A stretch of 64,000 nt of DNA. Source: Shimia gijangensis (GTDB taxonomy: Bacteria > Pseudomonadota > Alphaproteobacteria > Rhodobacterales > Rhodobacteraceae). Below the pieces are notes generated by a model. That model was not told the DNA's origin. It saw only the letters and a program-made list of their open reading frames with translations, and made no database searches. Numbering within the stretch: the stretch's first letter is position 1; every line of letters begins with the position of its first letter. Shown piece after piece: positions 8,243 through 18,888 of this stretch. The position numbers were made by a program, and so were the translations under genes. The DNA lies in assembly GCF_900142085.1 (NCBI RefSeq), contig NZ_FQZQ01000007.1:62001-126000 (forward strand), given 5' to 3'.

Positions 8243-9208
8243 TTAGCCCTCAAGCACGCGAAGATCGCCCTCAAGCCAGGGCAGAGCGCGCACGGCCGGA
8301 TCAATCACTTGGGTTTGCACCAACCGCCGCATGGTCTGCGCCACGTCGCGCGGGACTCGGTCGGCCCAGTCGGCGCTGGCAAACAACGAAATATTGCGGC
8401 TGAACGGGTTAAAAGGCAGCGGGTGCGCTTCGACTTCGTTATGGAACCGCGCTGCCCGCATGTAGCCCAAAGGTGTGGTCACGGACCAGCCAATGCCGCG
8501 CGACACCAGCGCCATCAGCGACAGGTGACTGCCAATTTCAAACCGCTCGGGAAACGACAGTTTCTGACGCGCCAGGTGGGCTTCGATCTGTCGGCTGATC
8601 AGCTGCTCACGTTCGTAGCGCAAAAGCGGCAGAGATTTGAGTCCTTCCAAAAGCCCCGGACCGCTGGCCAGTTTGCCACGCGGAGCCACAACGATAAACG
8701 GATCGCGCACCACCGGGTATTCGGCGACCCCTTCCAGCACCTCTCCGGTCGAGGCCGACACACCAATATGCAGGCGCCGGTCTTTCATGGCCGCCGTAAT
8801 CTCGTGGCTGGGCGCTGTGATCAGCTTGAACCGGCATTTGGTCAGGCTTTCGGCCAGCACGGTCACCAGACGTGGTGTCAGGTCGTTGTCGAAATCGTCG
8901 ATGATCCCCATGCTCAGCGTGCTGAGGTGCGTCAGATCCATCACCGTCAGTTCCGATTGAGCAAGCCGCAACTCGGACAGAACGCTGGCGGTGCGGGCCA
9001 GAAAATTCCGCCCCGCAGGCGTGAGTTGCATCGGTCGTTTGCCATGGTTCAAAAGGTCAATACCAAGCGCGGTTTCCAAATTCTTGATCTGCTGGCTGAC
9101 GGCGGGTTGCGACAGGCCTGTAGTTTCGGCTGCATGCGCCACCGACCCGGACGCTGCCAGCGCTTCGAACACTTCCAATCCCCGCAGGGTGACGCCCTTC
9201 ATCAGCAT
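8243..9208 (-). CDS. LysR-family transcriptional regulator
   Basis: 321 residues. N-terminal winged helix-turn-helix (about 4-62: LEVFEALAASGSVAHAAE ... LSQPAVSQQIKNLE) and a C-terminal periplasmic-binding-like effector domain. Two possible starts lie 6 bases apart; the outer ATG at 9208 is preferred because GGAG lies 7 bases before it. It is divergent from the HisD-family dehydrogenase gene at 9301, with 92 bases between, the usual arrangement for a LysR regulator and its target; the convergent MttB-family gene may be a second target. The effector is unknown. Confidence 0.9.
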   Translation of the reverse strand: MLMKGVTLRGLEVFEALAASGSVAHAAETTGLSQPAVSQQIKNLETALGIDLLNHGKRPMQLTPAGRNFLARTASVLSELRLAQSELTVMDLTHLSTLSMGIIDDFDNDLTPRLVTVLAESLTKCRFKLITAPSHEITAAMKDRRLHIGVSASTGEVLEGVAEYPVVRDPFIVVAPRGKLASGPGLLEGLKSLPLLRYEREQLISRQIEAHLARQKLSFPERFEIGSHLSLMALVSRGIGWSVTTPLGYMRAARFHNEVEAHPLPFNPFSRNISLFASADWADRVPRDVAQTMRRLVQTQVIDPAVRALPWLEGDLRVLEG

Positions 9209-9300
9209 AATGTTTCTCCAATTAGATTTGCTTTTTGTGAAACTGTGCAGGCGATGCGTCAAGCCCTGAATTTGCCCCGTAGCCCCCATGAGGTTCCCCA

Positions 9301-10608
9301 ATGGCCGTAACATATCTTAAGAAATCTCTTGGGCTGGCGCCCGAAGGCCAGGCTGATACCGAAGATCTGGTCCGCGTCATGCTGGCGCGGATACGCACAA
9401 ATGGCGAAGATGCGGCAATAGAATACGCCCGCAGGTTTGACCAATGGAACGGCCCGGTTGTAGTCGGGCCAGACGAAATGGCCGAAGCGGCCAAAAGGGT
9501 GCCTGAAAAACTGCGCGACAATATTCGCTATGCCCACGATAACATCCGGGTATTTGCCCAAGCCCAACTGTCCAGTGTTTCAGATTTTGAAATAGAAATT
9601 CGCCCAGGATTAAAGGCCGGACAACGCCAGCTCGCTTTGGGGGCGGCGGGGTGTTACGTGCCCGGAGGCCGCTATAGCCATATTGCCAGCGCATTGATGA
9701 CGATCACCACGGCGCGGGTTGCGGGGGTGGCCGATGTCACGGCCTGCTCGCCGCCGCGCAAAGACGAAGGCATCCCGGCCTCGATCCTTTACGCCATGGG
9801 TGTTGCAGGAGCAGACCGCGCGCTTGCGCTGGGCGGGGTTCAGGGGGTCGCCGCAATGGCCCAAGGTCTTTTTGGGGCGACACCCGCGGATATTCTGGTC
9901 GGTCCGGGCAATCAGTTTGTTGCCGAAGCCAAGCGACAATTGTTCGGGGGCGTCGGGATCGACATGTTTGCGGGGCCAACGGATTCCATGGTTCTGGCAG
10001 ATGCATCGGCAGATCCCGAGATCGTCGCGTGGGATTTGGTCGGGCAGGCCGAGCATGGGTTTAATTCTCCGGTTTGGCTGGCCACGGATAGCCGGACTTT
10101 GGCCGATGCTGTCATGGCCCGAGTGCCGGAGTGCATTGCAGAACTTCCCGAACCCAACCGCACAAATGCCTATGAGGCATGGAACGTGTTGGGAGAGGTC
10201 ATGTTGTGTGATACACGCGAAGATATGGCCGATATTGCAGATACTTACGGGCCAGAACACCTGCATGTGCAAGCGGGTGATCTTGATTGGTGGCGTCTCC
10301 GGTTGCGGTCTTACGGGTCGTTGTTCTTGGGCGAATTGACGACCGTGCCATTTGGCGACAAGGCGTCTGGCCCAAACCATGTGCTGCCCACGTCAGGAGC
10401 TGCGCGCTATACCGGCGGGCTGTCCGTGCATAAGTTTCTGAAAACGGTCACGTGGCAAACTGTTGACGAAAACGCTTTGCCAGACTTGGCGCGGGTCAGC
10501 GGTGAGATTTCGCGCCAAGAGGGCATGATTGGCCATGCGCGGAGTTCAGAAATCCGATTGGAAAAGTTCGTTCATCCCCCAAAGTTGGCGGCTACCGGAG
10601 GCGGATGA
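9301..10608 (+). CDS. HisD-family NAD-dependent dehydrogenase, sulfopropanediol dehydrogenase (HpsN)-like
   Basis: 435 residues of the histidinol-dehydrogenase fold. Zinc and catalytic motifs are kept: GQAEHG (Gln and His zinc ligands), GPEHLHV (Glu-His base pair) and GPNHVLPTSGAARYTGG. However, the substrate loop reads AGPTDSMVLAD rather than the GPSE of biosynthetic HisD, and the gene lies outside any his operon. The start (AVTYLKK) and the motif set look like the HpsN branch, which oxidises (R)-2,3-dihydroxypropane-1-sulfonate to sulfolactate; other polyol or amino-alcohol substrates are possible. A divergent LysR gene suggests induction by its substrate. Confident of family; substrate tentative. 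Confidence 0.8.
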   Translation: MAVTYLKKSLGLAPEGQADTEDLVRVMLARIRTNGEDAAIEYARRFDQWNGPVVVGPDEMAEAAKRVPEKLRDNIRYAHDNIRVFAQAQLSSVSDFEIEIRPGLKAGQRQLALGAAGCYVPGGRYSHIASALMTITTARVAGVADVTACSPPRKDEGIPASILYAMGVAGADRALALGGVQGVAAMAQGLFGATPADILVGPGNQFVAEAKRQLFGGVGIDMFAGPTDSMVLADASADPEIVAWDLVGQAEHGFNSPVWLATDSRTLADAVMARVPECIAELPEPNRTNAYEAWNVLGEVMLCDTREDMADIADTYGPEHLHVQAGDLDWWRLRLRSYGSLFLGELTTVPFGDKASGPNHVLPTSGAARYTGGLSVHKFLKTVTWQTVDENALPDLARVSGEISRQEGMIGHARSSEIRLEKFVHPPKLAATGGG

Positions 10609-10616
10609 CAGCAGGC

Positions 10617-10934
10617 TCAGAGGTGGCTGCAGGAGGCTGCAAAGACGGATCCGAACTCTTTATAACGCTTCCAGAATTTTTCGTTGCTTCGGTTGTCTGA
10701 CTGGCGGATTTCTTGCGCCTTGTGCGGGTCTTTGAAAAAGGATGCGGCGAGCTTCTGATCTCGGCGTGAAAGATTCTGATTGGCGACATTTTGCAAACAG
10801 CGGCACAGCTTGCGCGACTTGGCTTTTCGATCCGATTTCATACACGCATTGGACAAGGTCCCTGCGACAGCGGGTGCCGGGGCTGCGTGTAGTAAAAGGA
10901 TCGCCACCAGCAAAGCGCTGAAAATGGTCTTCAT
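10617..10934 (-). CDS. Small exported cysteine-containing protein of unknown function
   Basis: 105 residues with a signal peptide (residues 1 to about 24, ending AVAG) and four cysteines (31, 44, 46, 102), including a CRC motif, in a strongly basic mature part. I recognise it as a type conserved in Rhodobacterales and often mislabelled as an arginine transporter; it is far too small and soluble for that. The cysteines suggest periplasmic disulfides. It ends just after the HisD-like gene on the opposite strand (convergent, 8 bases apart). The 145 bases upstream hold its promoter region. Function not known. Confidence 0.7.
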   Translation of the reverse strand: MKTIFSALLVAILLLHAAPAPAVAGTLSNACMKSDRKAKSRKLCRCLQNVANQNLSRRDQKLAASFFKDPHKAQEIRQSDNRSNEKFWKRYKEFGSVFAASCSHL

Positions 10935-11079
10935 GGGTCAGCCTCGATTTTTCGTGCGCATGGCCCCGTGTTTTCACGATGTCCCGGAACGCAAATCCTG
11001 TGCGCCAATTATGCCCCAAGCATCGAGTGATTTCAATTCACCGTTCCTTGAAAATGAAACGCTGGCGGGCGGGCGGGTG

Positions 11080-11730
11080 TCAGTATTCGCGCCAAAGACC
11101 AATCTTGAGCGCTGTTGAACGGTTTTTATAGGCGACAACACCTGTAATCAAATGGAACTCATCGCCAAACCGATAGGCCAATCCGGGTGTCACAGAGACC
11201 GAAGTGCCCTGACCCGATGGCTTTTCGACGGTGGCCTGAAGCATAAGCTTAATGCGCTGACCATGGTTTAGTCCAAGGGTCGTTTCTACCTTTGCCAGGC
11301 TGGTGTTGTCGCTTGGCTTGTAGCCGTAGGTCGCATCCACCGCGACCCATCCACCCTGATATAATCCGATGCCCCGTCCCCAGGAAAGGCCCGGCCGCAG
11401 GGCAAACGATTGTCCAGATGTACTGCCCAGCACCCCGCCCAAAGCGATCTCGGCAGCCACCCGGCCACCGCCTTGTCTTTGCCAGACGGACGTGCGTGCA
11501 AACAGCAAGGCCGAACTGTACCCAAGCATGTCTGTCCCCGCATCAAGCCCAACCGTCCACCGCTCAGACAAGCCCATTTCGTAATAGACACTGCTGTAGG
11601 GATTGGTCTGCCCCCCTTCGAAAGCCGTTTCAATGGACATGGATAAAAACTGGCCTCCCTTGGCACGAAGCCAAGGTCCCGCTGATGCAGGGGAGCAAAG
11701 CAAACAAAGGATAAACAGCAGGCGCTTCAT
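11080..11730 (-). CDS. Predicted outer-membrane beta-barrel protein of unknown function
   Basis: 216 residues with a signal peptide (MKRLLFILCLLCSPASA) and alternating polar/aromatic strands ending in an aromatic residue (GLWREY), as in small outer-membrane barrels. Strand-like stretches recur, for example RWTVGLDAGTDML, GGRVAAEIALGGVL and FHLITGVVAYKN. No enzymatic motif is visible. It is isolated between the small exported protein and an ABM-domain gene on the other strand; the upstream gap (11731-11867) is AT-rich and likely carries both promoters. Assigned from composition only. Confidence 0.65.
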   Translation of the reverse strand: MKRLLFILCLLCSPASAGPWLRAKGGQFLSMSIETAFEGGQTNPYSSVYYEMGLSERWTVGLDAGTDMLGYSSALLFARTSVWQRQGGGRVAAEIALGGVLGSTSGQSFALRPGLSWGRGIGLYQGGWVAVDATYGYKPSDNTSLAKVETTLGLNHGQRIKLMLQATVEKPSGQGTSVSVTPGLAYRFGDEFHLITGVVAYKNRSTALKIGLWREY

Positions 11731-11867
11731 GAAAACCTCTGGTTAACCAATTGGGAATGATGGTGAATTTTACGTTAACAAACGGCAGAAAAGTTCCAAA
11801 TAACGACCATACTCTCTGGTCAGTTCTACATCTTGTGGTCTAAGCTGGTCTCATGAGGAGGAACCCC

Positions 11868-12188
11868 ATGCCCAAAATTTCCAAGGATGCAACGCTTCAA
11901 ACCGTCATCACAACTTTTGAGATGACTCCCGGAACATGCCAGGACCTGATGGATGCGCTTACCGAAGCCTATGACGATTTCATTTCCAAACAGCCGGGTT
12001 TTATTGCGGCAGGCTTGCATGTGAATGATGCGCAGACCCGCATTGCAAATTATTCCCAGTGGGAGCGACGCGAAGATTTTCAGGCCATGTTGCGGACCCA
12101 GGAAATGCGTGACCGAAACCGCAATATCAACCAGCTTTGCCGCAGCTTTGAGCCGGTCATGTACGAAGTGGCTGCGGCTTTTGACTAG
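11868..12188 (+). CDS. Antibiotic-biosynthesis-monooxygenase (ABM) domain protein
   Basis: 106-residue ferredoxin-like alpha/beta dimer of the ABM superfamily, with the pattern of strand (QTVITTFEMTPG), helix (ALTEAYDDFISKQPGF), strand (AAGLHVNDAQTRIANYSQW) and helix (DFQAMLRTQEM). Such single-domain proteins include quinone- or heme-acting monooxygenases and many of unknown role. An earlier ATG at 11853 exists, but GAGGAGG at 11855-11861 is placed 7 bases before the ATG at 11868, which fixes the start. The two stress-protein genes follow in the same direction after 76 bases. Confidence 0.82.
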   Translation: MPKISKDATLQTVITTFEMTPGTCQDLMDALTEAYDDFISKQPGFIAAGLHVNDAQTRIANYSQWERREDFQAMLRTQEMRDRNRNINQLCRSFEPVMYEVAAAFD

Positions 12189-12264
12189 ATGCTTCATCTG
12201 ACTTGAATCAAGGCCTTTGGCTCCATCTTTGAATATGGTGAGGCCGTACCGAAGGAGTATCGAG

Positions 12265-12672
12265 ATGTACAAACACATCCTTTTGCCCGTGTCCTTTGAG
12301 GATCACCGAAACACCGCCGCTGCGGTGTCCATCGCTCGCAAGTTAAAGGGCGATGGCGGCAAAGTGACCATGTTGCACGTCATGGAACAAATTCCTTCTT
12401 ATGTTGTGAACTATGTTCCCGAAGGATTTCACGAAAAAGCCAAAGAGGCGATCGTGCAGTCTTTGGCCGATCTGGCCGGGGACATGGAAAATGTCGAAGG
12501 CGTTGTTGTGGACGGACACTCAGGACGCACTATCCTTGATTGGGCCGCATCCAATCAGGTTGACCTGATCGTCATCGCCTCTCATCGCCCAGGTATGGCG
12601 GATTACCTATTGGGTAGCACAGCAGCCCAAGTGGTACGCCACGCGAAATGCGCGGTTCATGTGGTGCGTTGA
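12265..12672 (+). CDS. Universal stress protein UspA family, copy 1
   Basis: 135 residues, one Usp domain. It begins MYKHILLPVSFED and has the ATP-binding loop near the C-terminus, SHRPGMADYLLGSTAAQVVRH, equivalent to G-x2-G-x9-G-S/T, so ATP binding is expected. GAAGGAG precedes the ATG. It is followed 24 bases later by a paralogue of nearly the same length; both share the block GHSGRTILDWA. The pair probably forms a heterodimer or two separately tuned stress effectors in the cytoplasm. Confidence 0.93.
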   Translation: MYKHILLPVSFEDHRNTAAAVSIARKLKGDGGKVTMLHVMEQIPSYVVNYVPEGFHEKAKEAIVQSLADLAGDMENVEGVVVDGHSGRTILDWAASNQVDLIVIASHRPGMADYLLGSTAAQVVRHAKCAVHVVR

Positions 12673-12696
12673 GCGCGCCAGAACAGGAGAAAAGCT

Positions 12697-13101
12697 ATGT
12701 ATAAGAAAATCTTGGTTCCGATTGCAAATGATCACGACCCGCATACCGCGGAAGCCCTGACCATTGCCAGATTGCTGGCGGATGAAGGTGGCAGCATCAC
12801 CGCGTTGACCGTGGTTGAGGCGATCCCAGAGTATATTGCCGTACAGCTCCCGGAAGGTCAGATCGAGAAAACCCACAATTCGGTTGTTTCGGCGCTTGAG
12901 GATGAGATGAAGGGGACTGAGGTCAATGTGGTTGTGGTGTCCGGGCATTCCGGCCGCACCATCCTTGATTGGGCAGGCGAGAACGGTGTCGACTGCATTG
13001 TGATGGCATCCCACCGTCCAGGTCTGAGCGATTACTTCCTTGGATCAACCGCCGCACGCGTGGTACGCCATGCGCAATGTGCCGTTCATGTTCTGAGGTA
13101 G
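12697..13101 (+). CDS. Universal stress protein UspA family, copy 2
   Basis: 134 residues, tandem paralogue of the gene just upstream: MYKKILVPIANDHDPHTAEA, the same GHSGRTILDWA block and the ATP loop SHRPGLSDYFLGSTAARVVRH. SD AGGAG lies before the ATG. The middle region (residues 40-85) differs most between the copies, which points to distinct partners or ligands. The small exported-protein gene follows after 4 bases, so the three are likely co-transcribed. Confidence 0.93.
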   Translation: MYKKILVPIANDHDPHTAEALTIARLLADEGGSITALTVVEAIPEYIAVQLPEGQIEKTHNSVVSALEDEMKGTEVNVVVVSGHSGRTILDWAGENGVDCIVMASHRPGLSDYFLGSTAARVVRHAQCAVHVLR

Positions 13102-13105
13102 CTAG

Positions 13106-13624
13106 GTGATTGTAAGCCGATTTAGAACGACAATTTTTGCGGTCGCACTTGCTGCGACTGCGATACCGTTTGGTGCGCTCAATGCTCAGGAAGGCGATGG
13201 GATGGGTCTGTCTGAGGCGCAGACGCACCGCGTCGTTGAGATGCTTCGGACAGGCTTTGACATCTGTGCGACGGTCGAAGTCCTGTACCGCGCAGACTGC
13301 TTTCAGCAGGTCTATGCCGGCGGTGCCAAGCTGTTGAGTAATAATGCAGGGTATTGGGAAGCCGAGGTGGCTTTGGCCCGTGTCGGACGTAATCTTTACA
13401 ATTTTATGCGCGCCAATACCGACAAGAATGCCAAAAAGCTACGCCAGGATGGGATGCGCCTGAAGGCCATCACGCCCGAGGCATTGCCCGCCGCCGTGGA
13501 CATTTATCGCACCAATGTGGAACGCGCAGAACAATTGCTGCGGGCTGGATCGACGGTCGAGCTCAAATATTTTGAACCCATTGCCGAGCTGGTTGAAAAG
13601 CATCTTGGGGATATTCCGAAATAA
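13106..13624 (+). CDS. Exported protein of unknown function downstream of stress proteins
   Basis: 172 residues beginning with GTG, a Sec signal peptide (about 1-28, ending LNAQE) and a helical mature part with two cysteines (ICATVEVLYRADCFQ) that could form a disulfide. No family recognised. Only 4 bases separate it from the second Usp gene, so it is probably translated from the same message. The helix-rich content (KNAKKLRQDGMRLKAI, YRTNVERAEQLLRAG) suggests a periplasmic helical bundle. Confidence 0.7.
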   Translation: MIVSRFRTTIFAVALAATAIPFGALNAQEGDGMGLSEAQTHRVVEMLRTGFDICATVEVLYRADCFQQVYAGGAKLLSNNAGYWEAEVALARVGRNLYNFMRANTDKNAKKLRQDGMRLKAITPEALPAAVDIYRTNVERAEQLLRAGSTVELKYFEPIAELVEKHLGDIPK

Positions 13625-13702
13625 GGCCAATTACCTGACGCGACATGCTTGACGGCTGCGGTTTTGCCGCCGACGTTGGGCCTATGTCGAAGGGAGCCTG
13701 AC

Positions 13703-14518
13703 ATGAGTGATCTACCCGTTGTTGGCGCGCAACTGAGCGTGCTTGATCTGGACCGCCACCGCGATTGGTTGTTTGAGAAAAATCGCGATCTGGAATTGCC
13801 GGAATTCTGCATGGCAGATATCTTGCGCAGCCCGGAACCCTTTATCGACATGGCAAAATCCAAGCTGGACGGCTGGACTGGACGGTTGGGCATTCACGGG
13901 CCATTTTCCGGGTTTGAACTGCATACAGCCGACCGGGATATCCGCGCCGTGGTGCAAACCCGCATGGATCAGGCGTTGTCCGTGTGCGAGGCGCTGGGGG
14001 CGGTGCAAATGGTGATCCATTCGCCTTATGACCCGTGGGATCGCGACAATCTTGATGGGGGCCGTAAGGGCCGTGAAAAGCGGATCAACGATATTCTGGC
14101 CACGCTGAAACCCGCTTTGAGCCGGGCTGAGGATTTGGGTGTAGAAATGGTGATGGAAAACATCAAGGATTGCGATCCGGCAGACCGTATGGCGGTGATT
14201 GACGCCGCGGACAGCCCCGCTTTGCGCCTGTCGGTTGATACCGGCCACGCCCATTGGGCGCATACGATTGAGGGCGCACCACCGGCGGATCGGTTTATCT
14301 CACTGGCCGGAGACAAGTTGGCCCATGTGCACCTGCAAGACACCGATGGCTATGCAGATCGTCACTGGCATCTGGGGGCCGGAAACATCCCCTGGCACGG
14401 TGTGATGCAGGCGATTGCCGCGACCAAGGCCAGCCCGCATCTGATTGTCGAGATCAACGATTTCGACCGGGTGGAGGAGAGTGTGAAGCACCTAGAGCGG
14501 TTGGGATTGGCCCAGTAG
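13703..14518 (+). CDS. Sugar phosphate isomerase/epimerase-like TIM-barrel protein
   Basis: 271 residues of the xylose-isomerase-like (AP-endonuclease 2) fold. Metal-site motifs typical of the family are present: a conserved Glu in VEMVMENIKDCDP, Asp and His in LSVDTGHAHW, His in LAHVHLQDTDGY, and a final Glu in LIVEINDFDR. The substrate is probably a sugar, inositol derivative or hydroxy acid, but nothing adjacent identifies it. ATG at 13703 is preferred over upstream codons because AGGGAGCC lies 6 bases before it. It is followed immediately by a long inverted repeat (14518-14570). Confidence 0.82.
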   Translation: MSDLPVVGAQLSVLDLDRHRDWLFEKNRDLELPEFCMADILRSPEPFIDMAKSKLDGWTGRLGIHGPFSGFELHTADRDIRAVVQTRMDQALSVCEALGAVQMVIHSPYDPWDRDNLDGGRKGREKRINDILATLKPALSRAEDLGVEMVMENIKDCDPADRMAVIDAADSPALRLSVDTGHAHWAHTIEGAPPADRFISLAGDKLAHVHLQDTDGYADRHWHLGAGNIPWHGVMQAIAATKASPHLIVEINDFDRVEESVKHLERLGLAQ

Positions 14519-14570
14519 GGCGGGGTTTCACCCCGCCGGTAGGTCGCAATGGCGGGTTGAAACCCCGCCC
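14518..14570. repeat. Long inverted repeat after the isomerase gene
   Basis: GGGCGGGGTTTCA (14518-14530) and TGAAACCCCGCCC (14558-14570) are perfect 13-base arms with a further GC-rich internal palindrome between them. It is not followed by a T-tract, so it resembles a dispersed palindromic element more than a simple terminator. Confidence 0.7.
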
Positions 14571-14810
14571 TGCGGAATGATGACGGCTGGTGCGCTAGAA
14601 GGCGCACAGCAGAGGTTTCGTGGCGAAACTTCGTTTATTAACAATTGGTTAATCGCTTTTTCGGTGAGGCGCATTCGTTGAGGATGTGGAGGTTGGACGG
14701 GCAGTATCATGTGGAAAACCCGCACCCCTCAAAATGTCACCACGCGACTGACCCGGGGTGGGTGCGGAACGCGCCCGCCGTCTCACCAGAGGCGAGCCAA
14801 ACTCAGGCAG

Positions 14811-14866
14811 CGCACCTTTGGTGCGGCGAGGCGGGTCGGTCGCCTACCCAAATCACAGATTTGGGT
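14811..14866. other. Two tight stem-loops in a 450-base gap
   Basis: The non-coding stretch 14571-14971 contains CGCACC-TTT-GGTGCG (14811-14825) and a perfect 9-base stem ACCCAAATC-ACA-GATTTGGGT (14846-14866). I see no gene here. Short loops and perfect stems suggest RNA structure (small RNA or leader) or a repeat relic. Confidence 0.4.
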
Positions 14867-14971
14867 TGGTCAAGATCAACAGATGCTGAAGCATTTCAGC
14901 AAAATTTCAGTTTTCAGGCTATGGCACGATACATCCCTTGTGATTGAATATTGGACGTGCAAAATCGCCAT

Positions 14972-15541
14972 ATGATCGAAAAATCAAAGCTGTTTGAGAA
15001 AGCACGGGGAATTCCAGTGGAAAGCACCGCCAGCTTCACCATTTCAGAGATTGATCCCTTTTTTGTTTTGGTGATTTGTGTCGCTGTGGCCGTCTTGATT
15101 ATAAGCGTAGCGGTAGTTGTGTGGCGCTTTGGATTAAGGCGGAAATGGATTGTCGTGGACGGGTCCAATGTGTTGTTTTGGGACAATCAGAGTCCTTTTC
15201 TGGAAACAGTACGCGCCGTTCTTAGCCGTCTTTCAGAGGCTGGGTATTCCCCCATTGTGTTTTTTGATGCCAATGTCGGGTATCTTGTCGGGACGTGTTA
15301 TTTTTCTCCAAGTGAATTGGAAAAGCACCTTCCGGTTTCCAAAGCTCGAATAATTGTTGCCGAGAAAGGTATTCCGGCTGATCCCTTGGTGATCTCAAAA
15401 GCCAAGAGGCTAAAAGCAAGAGTGGTTACCAATGACCGCTTTCGCGACTGGGCTGGAGACTATCCAGAGGTTCAAAACGAAACTTTTTTTGTTCGCGGTC
15501 GCATGAACCTCGGTCAGGTAGATTTTGAGATAAAAGGCTAG
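14972..15541 (+). CDS. Membrane-anchored NYN/PIN-like (Zc3h12a-type) nuclease domain protein
   Basis: 189 residues. An N-terminal transmembrane helix (about FVLVICVAVAVLIISVAVVVW) is followed by a cytoplasmic domain beginning KWIVVDGSNVLFWD, the acidic strand of NYN/PIN RNases. Further acidic residues typical of the fold follow: VFFDANVG, EKGIPADPLVI and VVTNDRFRDWAGDYPE. This pattern matches the Zc3h12a-like NYN group, which cleaves RNA. A TTG at 14951 could extend the N-terminus by 7 residues; neither start has a good SD. The gene stands alone in the plus direction, convergent with uvrB. Nuclease activity is an inference from conserved acids. Confidence 0.68.
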   Translation: MIEKSKLFEKARGIPVESTASFTISEIDPFFVLVICVAVAVLIISVAVVVWRFGLRRKWIVVDGSNVLFWDNQSPFLETVRAVLSRLSEAGYSPIVFFDANVGYLVGTCYFSPSELEKHLPVSKARIIVAEKGIPADPLVISKAKRLKARVVTNDRFRDWAGDYPEVQNETFFVRGRMNLGQVDFEIKG

Positions 15542-15556
15542 CTCGAAAGCCTCGAT

Positions 15557-17746
<2,190 letters not shown>

Positions 17747-17852
17747 CGTAGGGGATTCCTTTGGGTTCCTTAGATTTGATCTCTTTTTGTTCTTGTTCAA
17801 GCCCTGTTTGGTGATCCTGCTGACTGTGATAGTCAGGAGAGCGGAGGGGATC

Positions 17853-18131
17853 ATGACCGATTTAGATCAGATACCGTGGCAGCAGCGTGATGCGCATGGC
17901 GATCTTGTTCTGGAAATGCGTTCGACCAGGCGCGCGCCCACAGGTGATACCGAAGGATCCCTGACCGAAGAAATTCGCGTTCGCCACAATGATGGTCGGA
18001 TTTTGCTGGATCGGAAGGTAACGCTGCATTGGCAGCATTTCGGCCAGATCAACGCGGGATTTTCAGATGATGGTGCGTCGGTTGTGGTGACCACGTCGGC
18101 TGGGCGGGACCGAGTCTGGGCGTTGAGTTAA
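17853..18131 (+). CDS. Small conserved protein of unknown function, divergent from uvrB
   Basis: 92 residues, soluble and mostly beta-strand in appearance ([52 protein letters not shown]). No known motif. ATG at 17853 has GGAGGGG 4-9 bases upstream. The 106-base region shared with uvrB would contain both promoters. I cannot name a family; codon use looks like its neighbours, so it is likely a native gene. Confidence 0.65.
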   Translation: MTDLDQIPWQQRDAHGDLVLEMRSTRRAPTGDTEGSLTEEIRVRHNDGRILLDRKVTLHWQHFGQINAGFSDDGASVVVTTSAGRDRVWALS

Positions 18132-18556
18132 CGAATCTGTCCGAATTTTGCAGGTCTCAAGAAGCCCAAAAACGAATCTTCTTTACCTATGGTAATGCTG
18201 CAGATGCAGAAAAGACGCCAACTAGAGTCAATTGCTGATGATTTCCCTGACGTAAGGGGATGAATTGGCATGTTTTTTGTCCGAATGGACAATTTTTGCA
18301 AAGAAAATGCGGCATGTGCGAAATAATTAAACCTAGGTGCTTGATAAATGTTTCAATTGATCGGTATCATTTGCGTGCAAGCAGCAGTTCTTGGTTGTTG
18401 ACCGGCCGCACTTACACCCCTCGCTCCCCGTGGCAAGGACGGCAACCAAGGCTGCTTGCGGCACTTTATCCCCCCCAATTCCCTTGGATTAACGCAATCG
18501 GCGCTTGCCCGCGCGAGGGGAATCCCGGATAAAGCAGGAAGACCAAGGAGATTGCC
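18132..18556. other. 425-base intergenic region with a small T-flanked hairpin
   Basis: No gene seen. A 6-base stem TTGTCC-GAAT-GGACAA (18277-18292) has T-tracts on both sides and could be a weak terminator or part of a small RNA. The remainder is of mixed composition and must contain the promoter of the complex I subunit gene. Confidence 0.35.
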
Positions 18557-18868
18557 ATGATCGCGCGCATTTATCAGCCCGCCCGCAACGCCATGACGTC
18601 TGGCCAAGCCAAGACGAAGAACTGGGTGTTGGAATTCGGACCCTCCGAGGCAAAAGAAGTGGACCCACTAATGGGCTGGACCGGATCAGGCGATACTCAG
18701 ACCCAGGTCAAAATGCGGTTCGCCTCAAAACAAGCCGCGCTGGATTATGCCAAGGAAAATGGCATCGAGGCGCAGGTCGTGGATCCCAATAAACGCAAGC
18801 CGAACATTCGCTCAGGTGGCTATGGCGAAAACTTTGCCACAAACCGCCGCGGGCCGTGGACGCACTAA
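18557..18868 (+). CDS. NADH dehydrogenase accessory subunit, NDUFS4-like (ETC complex I)
   Basis: 103 residues of the ETC_C1_NDUFS4 family: ARIYQPARNAMTSGQAKTKNWVLEF, then GWTGSGDTQTQVKMRFASKQAALDYAKENGI, and the ending GYGENFATNRRGPWTH. It is the bacterial counterpart of mitochondrial NDUFS4 (18 kDa/AQDQ subunit), which stabilises the NADH-binding module of complex I at the inner membrane. It is restricted to alphaproteobacteria and mitochondria, supporting the lineage call. It stands away from the nuo operon, with SD CAAGGAG and its own terminator. Confidence 0.95.
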   Translation: MIARIYQPARNAMTSGQAKTKNWVLEFGPSEAKEVDPLMGWTGSGDTQTQVKMRFASKQAALDYAKENGIEAQVVDPNKRKPNIRSGGYGENFATNRRGPWTH

Positions 18869-18888
18869 GACGTCCAAAGGCTTTGATG

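Noticed and set aside
8228-9310. 360-codon plus-strand open frame opposite the LysR gene
   Set aside because: His/Arg/Gln-rich composition typical of antisense frames; the minus strand encodes a complete LysR protein.
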